From Litoditis marina (Eukaryota > Nematoda > Chromadorea > Rhabditida > Rhabditidae), in assembly GCA_964036275.1 (NCBI GenBank), contig OZ038433.1:36861336-36925335 (forward strand): DNA of 64,000 nucleotides, in the 5' to 3' direction. Shown in pieces: positions 1 to 16,318 of the stretch. The notes under the pieces were generated by a model. That model was given only the letters and a program-made list of their open reading frames with translations. It did not search any database and was not told the DNA's origin. The translations under genes were made by a program, and so were the position numbers. Numbering within the stretch: position 1 is the first letter of the stretch; every line of letters starts with the position of its first letter.

Positions 1-4012
<4,012 letters not shown>

Positions 4013-4529
4013 TATTGCTCGACCGGATTTCAACTAAACAGAGATAGAAATAGATGGCCGCGAAGAAGTATTTAGTTGACGGAGACTTTTCAAGAAAACT
4101 GCCCGGTTATTCCAACTCGAAAACTCTACGCGTTGCCAGAAACGCGTTAACCATGTGAGCGGCCCAGACTGTTATTAGAAAATTACTCGAACGGAACCCA
4201 GCCAAATAGATGAAAAATGATCACATCTTGTTTTAGAAAGAATTTAAGTTTTGTTCCCACAAATCGGCAGAGAATTGATAAAAGATCAAATGATTTTACA
4301 TTGCATATGATTGTAGCTTGAGATTATCACAGGCAATTGATGTTTGCCATAAGTTTATCTAACTAGTCTATCATTATTTCCGTGATCTTTGAGTAGATCA
4401 CATATTACCAGTATCCTTTGTACACCCGGAGGTCGGGAGCTAACTAATTGTTTCACGAATTGTCGCCAACCGAAAAAGGAAACGAAAAAAGTTGTGTGTT
4501 GGTCTTCATCTCGTCCAAAAATGGGGAAA

Positions 4530-4636
4530 AATGTACAATCTCCCCCCACCCAACAATCACCCCCCTCGTGGTACTATTACCCCCCACCTAATTAAAATCC
4601 CAGAAAAGTCGCGCGAAGGTGGGGGGGGGGGGGGTA
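4530..4636. repeat. C-rich/G-rich dispersed repeat, copy 1
   Basis: Blocks of CCCCCC spaced by short linkers, then a run of 14 G. The linker order (CCAACAATCACCCCCC, TCGTGGTACTATTACCCCCC, then TCGCGCGAAGGTGGGGG) recurs almost exactly at 24620-24720, so this is a dispersed element and not simple sequence. It lies in the spacer upstream of the minus-strand kinase start. The rest of 4013-5500 holds no gene I can support. Confidence 0.75.
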
Positions 4637-5387
4637 AATGGTTTTTTTCTCGTCCATTTGAAGTATGGTGTCAAAGCTGTATGTCCATTTGCATGTCTAA
4701 TGAATCTTCAGATGCTATAAAATCTTTCAACTTGTTTTTGTGCGAAAGCACAAGTGCGAAAGCTCGAAACAGCGGAAAGTCGGACTCCTGGCTAATCGGA
4801 ACAAGATACCGCTCGAGCTGAGGTCACTAACCAAACTGAAACATTTCACGCCTTGTCTCGGTCGTGTGAGGTGACCCCTCTCGATTGATTGATATGCCGT
4901 CCCCTCGCCTAAAAATGGTAACACTTTGAACCAATTTTTCCGCCATTTTGAGTGAAATAAACGCTCTCAACACCAAATTCGACACCATTTATCAGTCTAT
5001 TCCCACTATTATTCAATCCGAGATCCAGCCATAGGAACTTCTAGTCCACAGTAACTGTGGTGGTATGGTCGTAAACGTCCCGCGATTCAGTGGTAAACTT
5101 CTCGTCACGTTAAATCACGATTACTACCAGTAAATCGGTTATGTATCTCAAGTAAACTCAAAACTAAATTAAATATCAAATACCACATGTGATACCTATA
5201 TCAGATACGAATGTCTGCGAGACTGTGCTGCAGGCTTCTGCCTGTTTTCGGTTTAACTACCCACGTTTGAGGTACTTTTCACCTCTAATGCGAGCTCAGT
5301 ATTTAGTACGTGGGGACTAGGTACTAGAAGGGCCATGAATAGATAATTAAATTTTGTTTTATAAATTTTTTTTATTGGCGTTTTAAT

Positions 5388-5486
5388 GCAGTAGCGACAC
5401 CGTACTACTATCGTTTTAATGGTAGCGATACTGCAGTAACACTACCAGTAAAACGGTGGTAGTACGGTGTTGCTACTGTAGTAGAA
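5388..5486. repeat. Imperfect palindrome (hairpin)
   Basis: CAGTAGCGACACCGTACTAC near 5389 pairs with GTAGTACGGTGTTGCTACTG near 5458-5480 with few mismatches, separated by a short spacer. It lies directly upstream of the retroelement-like ORF fragment and may be a terminus or a separate foldback insertion. Confidence 0.65.
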
Positions 5487-5507
5487 CGTCGGTTTTATCT
5501 TTACAGT

Positions 5508-6116
5508 GAGCGCTTCAAAGATCGTCGATGCCTCACTATATATGGTCTTCCCGAAGATTCGACCATGACAGAGAAGGTGAACTCTATCTTTAATTAGTTT
5601 TCTATCTCTCCTTCTTCCATCATTATTCTTCACCGTTTGGGTGAATATCGTCAAGACAAATCCCCTCGCCCACTCAAAATTTCCATCAAAGAAAATTTTC
5701 CTTTTCCACGTCTTACTGATCTAGCCGATGCCATGAAACGTGATTCTTCATTGTCAACTTTTCATTATCGCAAATTTGAGACTCCGGAGCAGCGAAGGGC
5801 CGGATTCCTCGCCAGACCAGCCAAAAGAGATGCAACCGACGCTGTTCCGACCACACTACAAACTACGCCCGTTCACTCCCGAAAAGAAGAAATGGTTGCT
5901 GAAACATCTATGCCTGTGGATAGTCCTTCAGAGGTACCTAGATCTGTACCATTTGTAAATCCCTATGCTTCCTGGCAGACTCCATTTGTTGCAAGATCCT
6001 CTCCTTTAATCAAAGAAGCATCCAATCATATTACATCTGAGTTGAAAGACATGCGTTTGATGTGTGACCGTGCTATACAGTTGCTTGATAATATATACCG
6101 TAAACACACTGGTTAA
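5508..6116 (+). pseudogene. Retroelement ORF1-like fragment, interrupted
   Basis: One frame reads through RRCLTIYGLPEDSTM, then an in-frame TAG, then HRLGEYRQDKSPRPLKIS and FETPEQRRAGF. This order (a ..IYGLPE.. strand, a ..HRxGxxxxxKxRPLKI.. strand, a later ..TPExRRAxF) is typical of ORF1-type proteins of metazoan non-LTR elements, which bind the element's RNA. The open part begins at ATG 5637 and gives 159 residues. The single stop upstream and the absence of any reverse transcriptase indicate a decayed remnant. A possible earlier coiled-coil piece (NALNTKFDTIYQSIPTIIQ) lies near 4960-5030 in another interval. The family name is an inference from motif order; no exact element is identified. 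Confidence 0.5.
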
Positions 6117-6380
6117 CAGTTTTCTCTTTAACTGTTCAACTTTCGAATTAAGTAGTTTCTTTTAGTCACCTATATTGCTCTATTTTTGTCATGTTATGGT
6201 TTTGTTGATATCGTGACCTCTCAATCAGACTACTATTTTTCTGACACAATCGATTTTACGTTCCCCTTGTTTGTAGGTAGAGTATTGCCGCTCTAGCTCT
6301 CTCTTTCTTTGGATTTCGAAAAATGATCTTATTTGAAGAATGGCCAAACCAAACAACTCACACGCAGCGCTCGCTGCGCG

Positions 6381-6383
<3 letters not shown>

Positions 6384-6456
<73 letters not shown>
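6384..6456. repeat. (TA)n microsatellite
   Basis: About 36 TA dinucleotides directly after CGCTCGCTGCGCGCGATA. The flank ACTCACACGCAGCGC..CGCTGCGCGCGATA recurs at 47463-47500 without the long TA run, so the microsatellite has expanded inside a dispersed repeat. From 6457 to 7814 I see no supported gene; short GC palindromes occur near 7060-7100. Confidence 0.9.
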
Positions 6457-6460
<4 letters not shown>

Positions 6461-7814
6461 ACATAAATGGTTGTTCCCCCTCACCTCCCACCGGTATCCA
6501 ACTTCTTTTTCTCGTTGATAGGCTTTGATGGCGTTCATTGTTCTTCTTTGTTCTTTGTTCCAAAAGAGTTCATTTTTACTAATTTGTAAGGTATATAATG
6601 TTTGGTGATGATGGTTATTTTTGTTTCTGTGTCATTGTCTGATATATCGGGAATATAAACATATCGGTACCTATTCTTGAACACATATCTTACTGGTTCC
6701 AAACTAAAAATCCGCAAAGTGAAAGGTTACATAAGTTTATCCATAGGGCAGCGGATCATTCGTATAGACGTCAATTTCTAGAAATTGACCAAATCTTAGT
6801 TGTAGTTTGATCGATGCACACCATAAAATCACCGGCATCATACTACAAACTTAGCGGGATAAGGCGGAATACACAGTATAAGCTTGTTTTGGAGAAAGCC
6901 AATTCATTTAGGGGTTCTTTGCGACTTGTGGTTCATTGTAAAAAAAGATAAATTGATAAATTGAACGCATGTTTCTGATACATTCTAATATTTCGTCAAA
7001 AAAGGTAGACTATTCACTTTTGTTTACCAATACGTGCGCCTTTGTTAGACGACATTTTACCGCGCCACGCGACAACTTTTGCCGCGCGGCGCGGCGAAAG
7101 CTGGCGGGTAAAGTTCAGGAGTTTGCGCTATAACTCTGAAATTACCGTGTTTTAAGGAATACAAGTTACATATTCGTAATCTCCGTATTCGGTTCCGAAT
7201 ATGAAATTTTCCTACTAGTCCTCCTTTAAAGGTTCATCACAGAACAAAAATTGGTCTTGAACCCTATAGAGAAAGAGTTGACCTCTACTATCGCGTCAAT
7301 TCCAATACATCGTTCGTACATCACCGTCAAACAACCGGTCCTTATCAAATAAGTCCCGTAGTATGTAGTCTACCTCCACTATTTCGCATAGGCCAGAAAC
7401 AGTTCATTGAGATAAACTCGTGGGTTGAGTCTTCTCTATTTCTGTTCACTGTCCCACTTTTCATGTTGAGAGTTAATTGGAACCTCCTTGACACACTGAT
7501 CGATTTTCTATTTTACGTAAGTCAGGAAAAAATTTCGAACCCAACATGTCGTGTTCAATGTTTTGAGCAACCTTTTCGCATTCTATGAGGCATATGTGAT
7601 TGGTTGGTGGAATATCGTGTTGTCTTTCTCTTGTTTCGAATCGTTTGATAAGTTTCAAGAGGCAAAAATTCATTTCGTTGTGTGTACTCAGCGGTGTGGG
7701 TCATATTCTTATCAGTAGTTATCTATGATCAGAACAAATGTCTGCATTGTGTCTCTGCACCCTACTTATCATTCACATTGTGGAAAAAGTATGCTTATTT
7801 GTTTTCAGATCTAC

Positions 7815-10800
7815 ATGAAACCAGTCTCCTTATTATGTTTCATCACGTTTGTTGGATGTTCGACCGGACTTAAAATTGTCGTATATAGTTCCAATTTCGG
7901 CTATAGCCACATGAACTTTATGGGAAAAGTTGCGGATACTTTGCAAAATGCGGGACATGAAGTGGTTAGTTTGGGGCGGTTACGAAATTCGGGTTCGGTT
8001 GCAAAGTTGCTTTAAATTGTGGAAAAAGTTCTTTAACATGCCTTGTCAGATGTAAAGATCATTTTGAAAACAAATTTTGAGAAATATTGGGAAAGCAAAC
8101 AAGTCAACAAGTTATTGGGAAATATTGGGAAAGCAAACAAGTCATTAAAGCTGATTATCTATTGAAGAGGTTTATTGGTTCAATTGAACTTAAAAAACCA
8201 GAGTAATTTGCATAGTGTAACGAATTCATGAGCCTCACAGTTGACTGACAATAAAAACTGATGAACTTGCAGACGGTAGTTCAACCGAGAATCACCTCGA
8301 GTACTCGTGGAACCGGGTGTAGTTCGGCGAAGGTGGTATCAGTCCCTTCTAATATTACTGAAGGAACAGTGACCCCGAGAATCTGGGACTCCATCTGGAC
8401 CTCTGCCACAAATGACCCGTATGCTATTATTGGGGTATGTTGGTTTCTGGGAAGTGAAGGTGTACGCAATACTCACGTAAAACGTGCAATGAAAAATTCA
8501 TCAACAAGTGTGTAATTGTTGATTGCAGGCGGTAGGCTAGAGTTGTCAGTCACTTCCGAAATTTAATTTTTTTTCTCACACCAAAGGAATTGGTTTCACA
8601 TTCTTTTTCAATTGATTTTCAATTGTTGCTTCACTGGGTTAATTGAATTAATTGGACAGTTTCGTTTCTCACATGAGTGAAGCAAGTAACCCTTTGTTTT
8701 TGACGAGTCACATCGTATTGAATTAGCCCAAAGTCATATATTAATTCAGGTATCCGATTTCCTCGTACCTCTCTTCGATGCTGCTTACGAAAGTTGGTTT
8801 TATGAAAGTTTATAAGATCGGGAAATCAACTATCTAGTGGTTATAAAACTCTCATACAGTTTTTGGAGCACGTGATGAAACTGTGCTTCAACTGATTATC
8901 TGATTGTAACAGTTTTTCAGGCATGATGAACAACTCAGAGCTGCTGTATTCCCTTAGAAAAGAGAAGTTCGACTTGGCCATCACCGAGCTTTTCGATTTT
9001 TCTGGCTTTGGTAAGTTTCCAGGTTTTGATGGTTAATTTTAGTTAGCAGTGAACTGGTTCTGGGCTGTGAACAAGATATTTAAATACCTTCCAGTTTCAA
9101 TGAGTTATCCGTCTTACATGAAAAGGAAAAAAGAGTGTTCTAGTGATATCTCATGTATGATGTTTGCATTCCAAATCCACCGGGTACTGCTGTTTTAAGA
9201 TGTGTTATGTTGTCTGAAACAGTTCATTATGTCAATATGTCGCAGAAAACGTTTATAAATTTTCAGCACTCTTTCACAAAATCGATGTTCGAAATATCGT
9301 CGGCGCGCACTCCAACATGCTTTTTGAGGGGACCAGCTGGGCTATCGGAGCCCCAACAATACCTAGTTATGTGCCTGGTGAGTTGAACAATGAGAAATAG
9401 TGCTAGTGCTTCTTTAGAATTCTTGTTAAAACGTAACTGACGAAGAACAGTAAGTCATCAAGGGTGAACGTTTTTCAAAGCCCGTCAACAAAATTCTATA
9501 GTTAACAGCTTATTCGCGCGAAGCACCCTAACACCTTAAAGCTACCACGCTCGGTGTGACCTACCTACATCGGTGGCAAACAGGTTTAAATCGTATACAG
9601 AATTACATAACATGAATTGACGAGGATTTGTTTTACTATCATTTTCTATTAACTGAATCACACAAAGTATTTCATTCTCAGCGGATTATACAACTCATTC
9701 ACATGCAAATATTATCACGTTTTTTCCAAGAACCCAACACTTGGTTTGTGAACGTTTTCCCATAATTTCCAGCTCAGTGACACCTTTTGTTTCCAGTTCA
9801 GTGACACAAATCCGAAAAAAAGGTTCTATAAATTTTTTTTTTCGGTTCTATAAATATTACTCTTTATTCTAATTTATTCAATGTTAGCTGCTCACGGTAC
9901 CACTGGCGACGAAGGAAGTCTGTGGGAGCGAGTCGTCAATCTGGCATTCACCTACTATTCCTACCAGTTCCAAGCCAGTTTCATCGAAGCAGTTCAACAG
10001 CGCATGGACAAAGATATGCCAGAAGCACCACAAATATGGGTGAGTTCACAACTTATCCCAGAGTAGTCTGCATTGAGAGTATAGGAATAGGGAATAGGGA
10101 TTCGAAAAAAAAACGAAACTAGAAAAGCGAAACAGAACTGAATTAACCGCGAAAGTCAGCCCCGGTGAAAGTGATTCAGGCCGAATGACTACAACTAACA
10201 CGTGTCGATAAAATTCGGTGTAAAACCGACAGTAGATCAGAGCGCGAGAATTGATGAAATGCAAATTTTATGTTTCTGTTGAGAATATGACTAATTGCTC
10301 ATTCTTGACACTTTAGGAGACGATGAGTAATTTAACTTTTGTGATCACCAACATGGAGACCTTCCTTGACTTTCCTCGACCAACATTGGAGAAGGTGGTT
10401 GACATCGGTGGCATTGGATTGAAGAAGCCCGAGCGCTTGAACGAAGTGAGCTACACATTAGGGTCACAATAGTTATGAATCAAGTTTGAATCTTAAAGGA
10501 GACCGGAACACAATTTGAGCAGAGGTTTTGTTTCAGGCTGCTTTCAACTGTATTGAGATCAGAGAGCTCAAATAACTCGTATATTAGTTTGATCAGTCCA
10601 CGTGACATTCATTCGACAATCCCGCGCGACATGCAACGCGTCCAATCAGAAGTAGAACACAACAGCTTCACGAGAAACCATGTTGCTCTCCGGTCTCCTC
10701 TAACAAAAGATATTCCATTAGGATCATGCACTGTTTCACTGTAACCTATCTTTACAAGGTTGATTGGAATAAAATTGTCGGTGTCGCTGTAGATGAACTG

Positions 10801-13800
10801 GAAACTGGACAGATTTTTCGCATTTGAAATTAATCACATTTTCTACGAGGTCTGTTTCGGTCTTGAGCGAGCTCCATTATCATAGCAGAACTACTCAGGA
10901 ATGGAGTTCAATCCTCAAACTTCGGCCAAAAACTGTCCTGATCTCATTTGGAAGTGTGGCGCCCAGCTCTTCCATGCCACAGGCTATGAAACAGAACATC
11001 GTCAATGTTCTAAAAAAGTGAGTTCGTGGTTTGTGACTCTCGCCATTCTGACAATTCTGAAAGAGTGGGTTCTAATGATTGAATGAAGAAATAAAGTAGA
11101 TTCACAAGCGTAGGACACCTAGAATAAACTTTGCTCGAATTCGGTTTTTAATTTCACATCCTTTTAGACACTCAATCGATATGGTAAATTTATGCTCTTT
11201 TTCAAAATGACTTCAGTTTCAAGGAGAGCTTTGCAGATTTCCTGACGTGACGTTCATTTGGAAGTACGAGACTCCAGAAGACGGTCTGGGCAAGGGAGTA
11301 GATAACGTGATTCTCACCAAATGGCAGCCGCAAACTGATCTATTAGGTGAGCAAATTCGAATCGATAAAGAACTGTTAACAATTTATTTAGTTCAGTTCT
11401 ACTAAAAATTCGACAGCACACATTTGCGCTTCGTGATGACCGTTTTTCAATGAGAACGCATTTGTTAAAAACACTTTCAAACGGTCTTTGCACTAAGAAA
11501 TCATCATAAATTTGAGCATCAGTAATCGTGCCGGCAAGATTCACGTAACTGAAACCAGCTGAATGTATTTCATTCGTTCTGTAGAAGTTTCCCTGAACAT
11601 AGCTCGAAAACATAGCTTGAAAACACTATACACAGCTCGATTAGGTCACCTTCCGATAAACATTTCCTGTGAAAAAGTTTAAAAATGAGCACAAATGTGA
11701 TGTTTCGGTCAGGTATAGGAAAGAGAGGTCGTTCCGATCACTATCCGACTGAACAAAGAGCTCGTCCGACGAAGTGGAGAATAAGGGAGAAAAGAAAACG
11801 AGAAAAAATTGAACGGAAAATCCATCGAACATGAGTACCCCACCCAAAACAGGAGTCTGTTTTTGTCTGAGCTGTCAGTTTTTGCAGCGGACGGTCGCCT
11901 CTCTCTGTTCATAACCCATGGTGGAGCCGGCAGTGTGACCGAGAGTGCGCATCTGGGGGTTCCATTGATCACGATCCCCCTCTTCGGAGACCAAATGAGA
12001 AATGCGCAAATGGTGAAAAGAAACGGATTCGGCGAGTTCCTGATTATTTTATAGGGCAAAAAGTTGTAGTCTGATCTACCTACACATCTAATACAGACAA
12101 CTACTACAAAAACGCGAGAGGATCATAGTTCAAAGTACAACTACATCAGACTAGTGGAGTATGTGCCTGTCTTTCTATATCGACGATTTAATCCATTCCT
12201 AGTGGAGTATGTGCCTGCCATTCTATACCCTACCTGTATCGACGATTTAATCCATGATTCGACTGAATAGATAGAAGTCACGTAGGTGATGAAAGATATT
12301 GAGAATTTTTCAGTTTCTATTATAACCGTGCAGTAACAGTACGGTTATTCTACCATACTAAAAACAAAGCAAACATGAAACCTTCATTTTGTTTATTAAA
12401 GAAGGACGATTATGTGGTCCAATCGCAACGCTTCAGTCCTTTAAACGCCAATACATTTTTCAATTGCAGGACCGTTGACACGGGATTGGTCCACATAATC
12501 GTCCGTCTTTAAACTATTTAAACTGTTTCAGGTGTTGCTATCGACAAGTCTGTTTTACTGAGCGAGAGCAGTCTTGAAGAAGTTCTGAGAGATGCTCTGG
12601 AGAATGAAACGTGAGTTTTGGAACATTTATATTCTGAAGTATAATTGAAATACACTTTAAAACCTCAAACAAAAAAGTCAGTTAATATAATTCTGTTTCA
12701 AGTAGACAATTTCACTTGAGCTTGAAATAGTGTGGTTTACTAAATCAATCATACTTATAGTCTGTTTAGTTCCGAACTGGACTCGTATCCATCAAAAGTG
12801 TTGCATCCCTGCCATCTCTCGCGTTGCGTGTGCAGGGCGCCGGCTGAAAATTTTGCCAGATCAAGGCACAATCAATAATCTTTCCAACAGCCAAATAAAA
12901 GTTTAACCAACGAATCCAATTTTTCCCTAGTTATGATATCAATTAACCTTCCTAAGAGTTTCTATGAGAGATTATATTCTTCACTGATCACAAATATCAC
13001 ATTTGCTTAAGTTTTCAGTAGGAAATTCGCAAACTTTTTACACACATTGAAAGCCCGTCGCGCTTGCGACAAGCTCAGATGGCCGAGTGGTCTTAGGCGC
13101 TGGTTTCGGCCAGATGACTCTCTCTCTCTTTATAGGTTCGATCCCCGGAGCTGCTGTCATTTTGAAAACACGGAATCATTGAAAACACGGAATCATTCCA
13201 TAAGCTCCACCCCTATTTTCATATAGTAAACGGAGTCTAGTTCGGAACTAAATAGACTATATATAACATCTCTCGTATTGAGTTATAGTTGTGGTCATTC
13301 CTACTGAGACTTGGCAGCGTGCCAATAAATTTTCCAGGCAATTTTTCACTACTTTAGAGTTTTTTCAAATAACTGCGAATTTCTTTTAGCGGTTGTGCAG
13401 TTCCTTAAGAACACGTACATATAAAAATTCCTTAGAATACTTATTTCAGCTCTGATAAGTAGTCATCCGAAAATCTTGGCACAATGCCAATGGGTCTCAG
13501 TGGGAGTGAAACGAACTATATTTCTATTTTCAGACTCAATGAAAAAGCAAAACACCTTCAACGTCTCTTGAGCAAAAAACCTTTTTCCGCAAAGGAGAAA
13601 CTCATAAAAACCATCGAACTCGCCGCTGAGTTTGGATCTCTGCCAAATTTGGCTCCCAGTGGTAGACATATGAGCTTAGTTCAATACCTCAATTTAGATA
13701 TACTTGTTTTGACCGTGATTTTATTTTGTGCCATGATGTTCCTTGTTGTCAAGTTGTTTACTAGAATTTGTCAATTGTGTTGTAGTACAAAGAACAAGTT

Positions 13801-13813
13801 CAAACAGCACTAG
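7815..13813 (+). CDS. UDP-glycosyltransferase, copy A
   Basis: ER-membrane enzyme that transfers a sugar from a UDP-sugar to small lipophilic acceptors (phase II detoxification). Exons: 7815-7964, 8273-8434, 8750-8792, 8921-9010, 9267-9377, 9888-10039, 10317-10445, 10899-11017, 11237-11346, 11888-12031, 12532-12610, 13534-13813; 522 residues. The N-terminus has a hydrophobic signal ([12 protein letters not shown]) followed by [19 protein letters not shown], where the family's catalytic histidine lies. The C-terminal half carries [10 protein letters not shown], the signature [31 protein letters not shown], and a single membrane anchor ([16 protein letters not shown]) with a short cytosolic tail. 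A TTTTCAG lies 8 bases before the ATG, suggesting a trans-splice site or a 5' UTR intron. Intron 10 needs a GC donor (GGATTCG then GCGAGT) to stay in frame. Introns hold several transposon-like repeats. Confidence 0.93.
10499..10700. mobile_element. MITE-like element in UGT A intron 7
   Basis: Starts GGAGACCGGAACACA and ends with the inverse, CCGGTCTCCTC. A second copy with long stretches of identity (for example CGTATATTAGTTTGATCAGT and CCACGTGACATTCA) lies at 48347-48550 in a phytochelatin synthase intron. There is no coding capacity, so it would be a non-autonomous DNA element moved by an enzyme encoded elsewhere. Confidence 0.7.
12150..12258. repeat. Short tandem duplication in UGT A intron 10
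   Basis: A segment beginning GTGGAGTATGTGCCTG and ending TCGACGATTTAATCCAT occurs twice in succession, the second copy about 10 bases longer. Probably a local duplication in intronic DNA. Confidence 0.75.
12396..12512. mobile_element. Palindromic MITE in UGT A intron 10
   Basis: TTAAAGAAGGACGATTATGT at the left end is the near-exact inverse of the right end (ACATAATCGTCCGTCTTTAA). The arms are about 28 bases and the unit about 117 bases. It ends only about 19 bases before the exon 11 acceptor. Confidence 0.8.
12756..13261. mobile_element. TIR element with tRNA-like core, UGT A intron 11
   Basis: Left end TATAGTCTGTTTAGTTCCGA (12756) matches the inverse of the right end (GTTCGGAACTAAATAGACTA, to 13261) over about 29 bases. 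The ~506-base unit encloses the tRNA-Leu-like sequence at 13068-13158. There is no coding capacity. It combines DNA-transposon-like ends with a Pol III-type core. Confidence 0.75.
13068..13158 (+). pseudogene. tRNA-Leu-like sequence (tRNA pseudogene)
   Basis: ATGGCCGAGTGG (A box) and GGTTCGATCCC (B box) are intact, with a long variable arm as in class II tRNAs. The ends GACA and TGTC could close an acceptor stem together with AGC/GCT. The 5' side has extra bases (GACAAGCTCAG instead of a 7-base stem), and the anticodon loop between CTGG and CCAG is too short, so it is probably not a working tRNA. It lies inside the TIR element of UGT A intron 11. Confidence 0.6.
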
Positions 13814-14157
13814 CTTTACGAATATGGTGTCTATCTCTTTTTTCAGAATAAATTCTTTAATTCGTTTCGTTTTATAGCTCTAACAAATAACATCACCACA
13901 TATTGACAACAACATGTGGTCTGTTGTTTGAACACAATGACATTACTAATTGTCATAATCAAACTGTAATAATTACCACACACAAAATAGAAGAACTCAG
14001 AACCCTTGAGTTTAATCAAAGTCCTGTTGTCGCCCAATTGTTATAACATTTAGAATTATAGAATGAGTGCGTTAAAAATATCCAACATTCCTGAACACGA
14101 TAACCAACCTACTGAGACTGTTTCTATATAAGAACTTGGCAAAATAACGATCATACT
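13814..14157. other. Convergent spacer, no gene
   Basis: Lies between the stop of UGT A (plus) and the stop of the chemoreceptor (minus). It should contain both 3' UTRs. TTCAGAATAAATTCTTT near 13844 holds an AATAAA polyadenylation signal for UGT A. A motif CCTACTGAGACTGTTTCTAT at 14108 matches the TIR family seen at 34265 and 47525. Confidence 0.6.
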
Positions 14158-16318
14158 TCAAGAAATGGGAACCACACTACTACTTGTCCTGAACTTCAGC
14201 ATTGCTCTTCTCACGTCTTCACAAAAGAATAGTACAACAACAAACGGAGTAGTCAAGTTGACCATCATAACACCTCCACGTATGTTCAGAATAAAATTTA
14301 CAGATGGGTTTTCTTGTGTATAGATATAAAAGTATGCAAATAACTGAAAGATAGACCAAATTACAAGCGGAATAGTAAAATTATAGTGATGCACGCAAGG
14401 CTGTTCCACATTAGATCTGTAATTCTTTTTCGACCACAGTAGTAGTTTTTTATATGGCGTAATTGTTTATTTGTAAGTGTGCGATTCCCTTTATTGTTTC
14501 TCTTTGAGGTCAAAACAGTTGTAGTGTGCTCAGTGCTCACCACTACGCATCACACTGCTCAGAAGCAATCATAGCGTGTACTGTACGAGTCAGAGCAGGA
14601 TGGATGTGAACTATGTTTCTGTTTCCATTTTTTTGAACAATGCGAAGAAGATAGAAGCCCTAACTGACCATAATCGAAAAGGTGCACAGGAGAGCACCTG
14701 AACTGACGAGCCCGTAGGCTATGGTCAGTTTTTCGTACTGATAGCCCGGCACGTGGTAGAAACTCAGCTTCGATAGTTGCCAAATGGTTATCGAGCAGGT
14801 AATGAGCATAAGCAAAATCAACAGAGAAGTGTACATTGCGGATGTCATCGAACCCTCTAGCTGAAACAGGCACGTTACTACATAACAGTTGTATTCTTCA
14901 GTGTATTTTTCGATGGACAACTATAGAATCCTTCAAACCGTTGTGGACAGCAAATAACCGTTTGCCTCTTACGAATGAGCCCTTTGCTGTATTTTCTTGA
15001 GAAATGGACTGTGAATTTAATTTTCGTATGGTATCAGTGCTAACCGGCAGGTTGTGGATGAAAAACACGCCGAGTTGATTATTCTGCGTAGAGATTCGAA
15101 TAATGTATGCTGGTCCAATCAAAATATTCACACCAGACAACAATGGAAACAATACACACAGAGACACGGTGACCGGAAAGTACCGCAACCATTTCTGAAA
15201 CGTATTGGTATAACATTGCAGACTTCAAGAATTTTATAAATTTCACAAATCTCTCGCTGTGTGAAGGCTCTCTTGTTATATGAAATCGAAATGGGAAACC
15301 ATCTTTGTAGGACTTTTCGATCGCGAATTCGAACAGGAAGGAAAATTTTGTGACAACACTGTACGAGTCAAAGACAGCTTGTTACTTGTATGAATATCGG
15401 AGCAATAATCTCTATCATAGCGTACCTGGTTGTAGGTTAGAGGATGTACAACAGCTGTGAGTCGATTGAGGTTGATAGCTAGTTCGATCGTGTTCACTAA
15501 CAGTGGAAAGAAATAGAATGGGAAGAAGTACAGATAGGTTAGAATAAGAGACGGCTGACCAAACATTACGAAGAGAATCTCGCAAAAATATCCGGATCGC
15601 AGCAATCTTTCCATGACTTCGTAAAAGATGGTGCACATCACCTTGAAAACCGATCATTGGAAAGTTGGGTACACCCATTCGGTAAACGCATTGTTGCACT
15701 TTTTTCTTTTAATGTTTATTATTCTCTATCCATCTAATCTAACTAAATGTGCAGAATGAGCTCCCAGTTTTGCCCACTACACAGTCGTTAGTTATCGTGA
15801 ACAAAATAATATTTGAACTACAGGGCCCAAACACAAACCAAATCAAAGACAGTTCATTCAATGCGCTCCGCTCGATAATAACTTTCATTACTAATTCTAC
15901 AGAAATCATATTTACTTTGAATTCCGAAATACAATTTAAATAGAAGGTCCGCGGCAGGTCATGACGGTGTATGATGTATCTCGCTCTGTTTGTAGTTTGA
16001 CCCCGTTGCTTTCTGTTAGAAGTTCGTCAATTATGGTGTGTATCGAGATAAAACTACAACAATTATTTGGTCCCCTCATCAACTATATTTTCTGCACATA
16101 CGCGCTATTGCAAATAATATATTTAAATTACTCACACATATAATCTGAAATCTGAAGAGTTGTAGAAAAGACGTTAGCCGCATTTTCGAAAGCACGAGAA
16201 TAATTCTCGCATAACCTAGAAGGAAACACACAGCAAATGGCATGATTGTGTAGAAAGGGGTGAGATCGTAGCCACCATTGTCAGCTATTCTGTCGCAGCT
16301 TCCTCCAGGCGCAAACAT
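14158..16318 (-). CDS. Seven-transmembrane nematode chemoreceptor
   Basis: Serpentine receptor, probably of the SRG superfamily (Srg/Srv/Sru type), acting in the plasma membrane of sensory neurons. Exons on minus strand: 16136-16318, 15426-15641, 15045-15194, 14669-14920, 14158-14343, all in phase 0; 328 residues, the usual size. Membrane segments are visible in order: PFYTIMPFAVCFLLGYARII; a second around RFQIICV..; FFPFYFFPLLVNTIELAINL followed by NRLTAVVHPLTYNQ (TM3 end, family motif position); KWLRYFPVTVSLCVLFPLLS (TM4); SLLILLMLITCSITIWQL (TM5); KLTIAYGLVSSGALLCTFSIM running into LFAYFYIY (TM6); VNLTTPFVVVLFFCEDVRRAM (TM7). Exon 4 could instead begin at an internal CAG (LEGSMTS), shortening the second outer loop by 20 residues. 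The exon 2 acceptor is TTTTCAAG. Subfamily is uncertain. Confidence 0.85.

Noticed and set aside
13068..13158. Functional tRNA-Leu gene
   Set aside because: Boxes A and B are good but the acceptor stem and anticodon loop are malformed; listed as a pseudogene.
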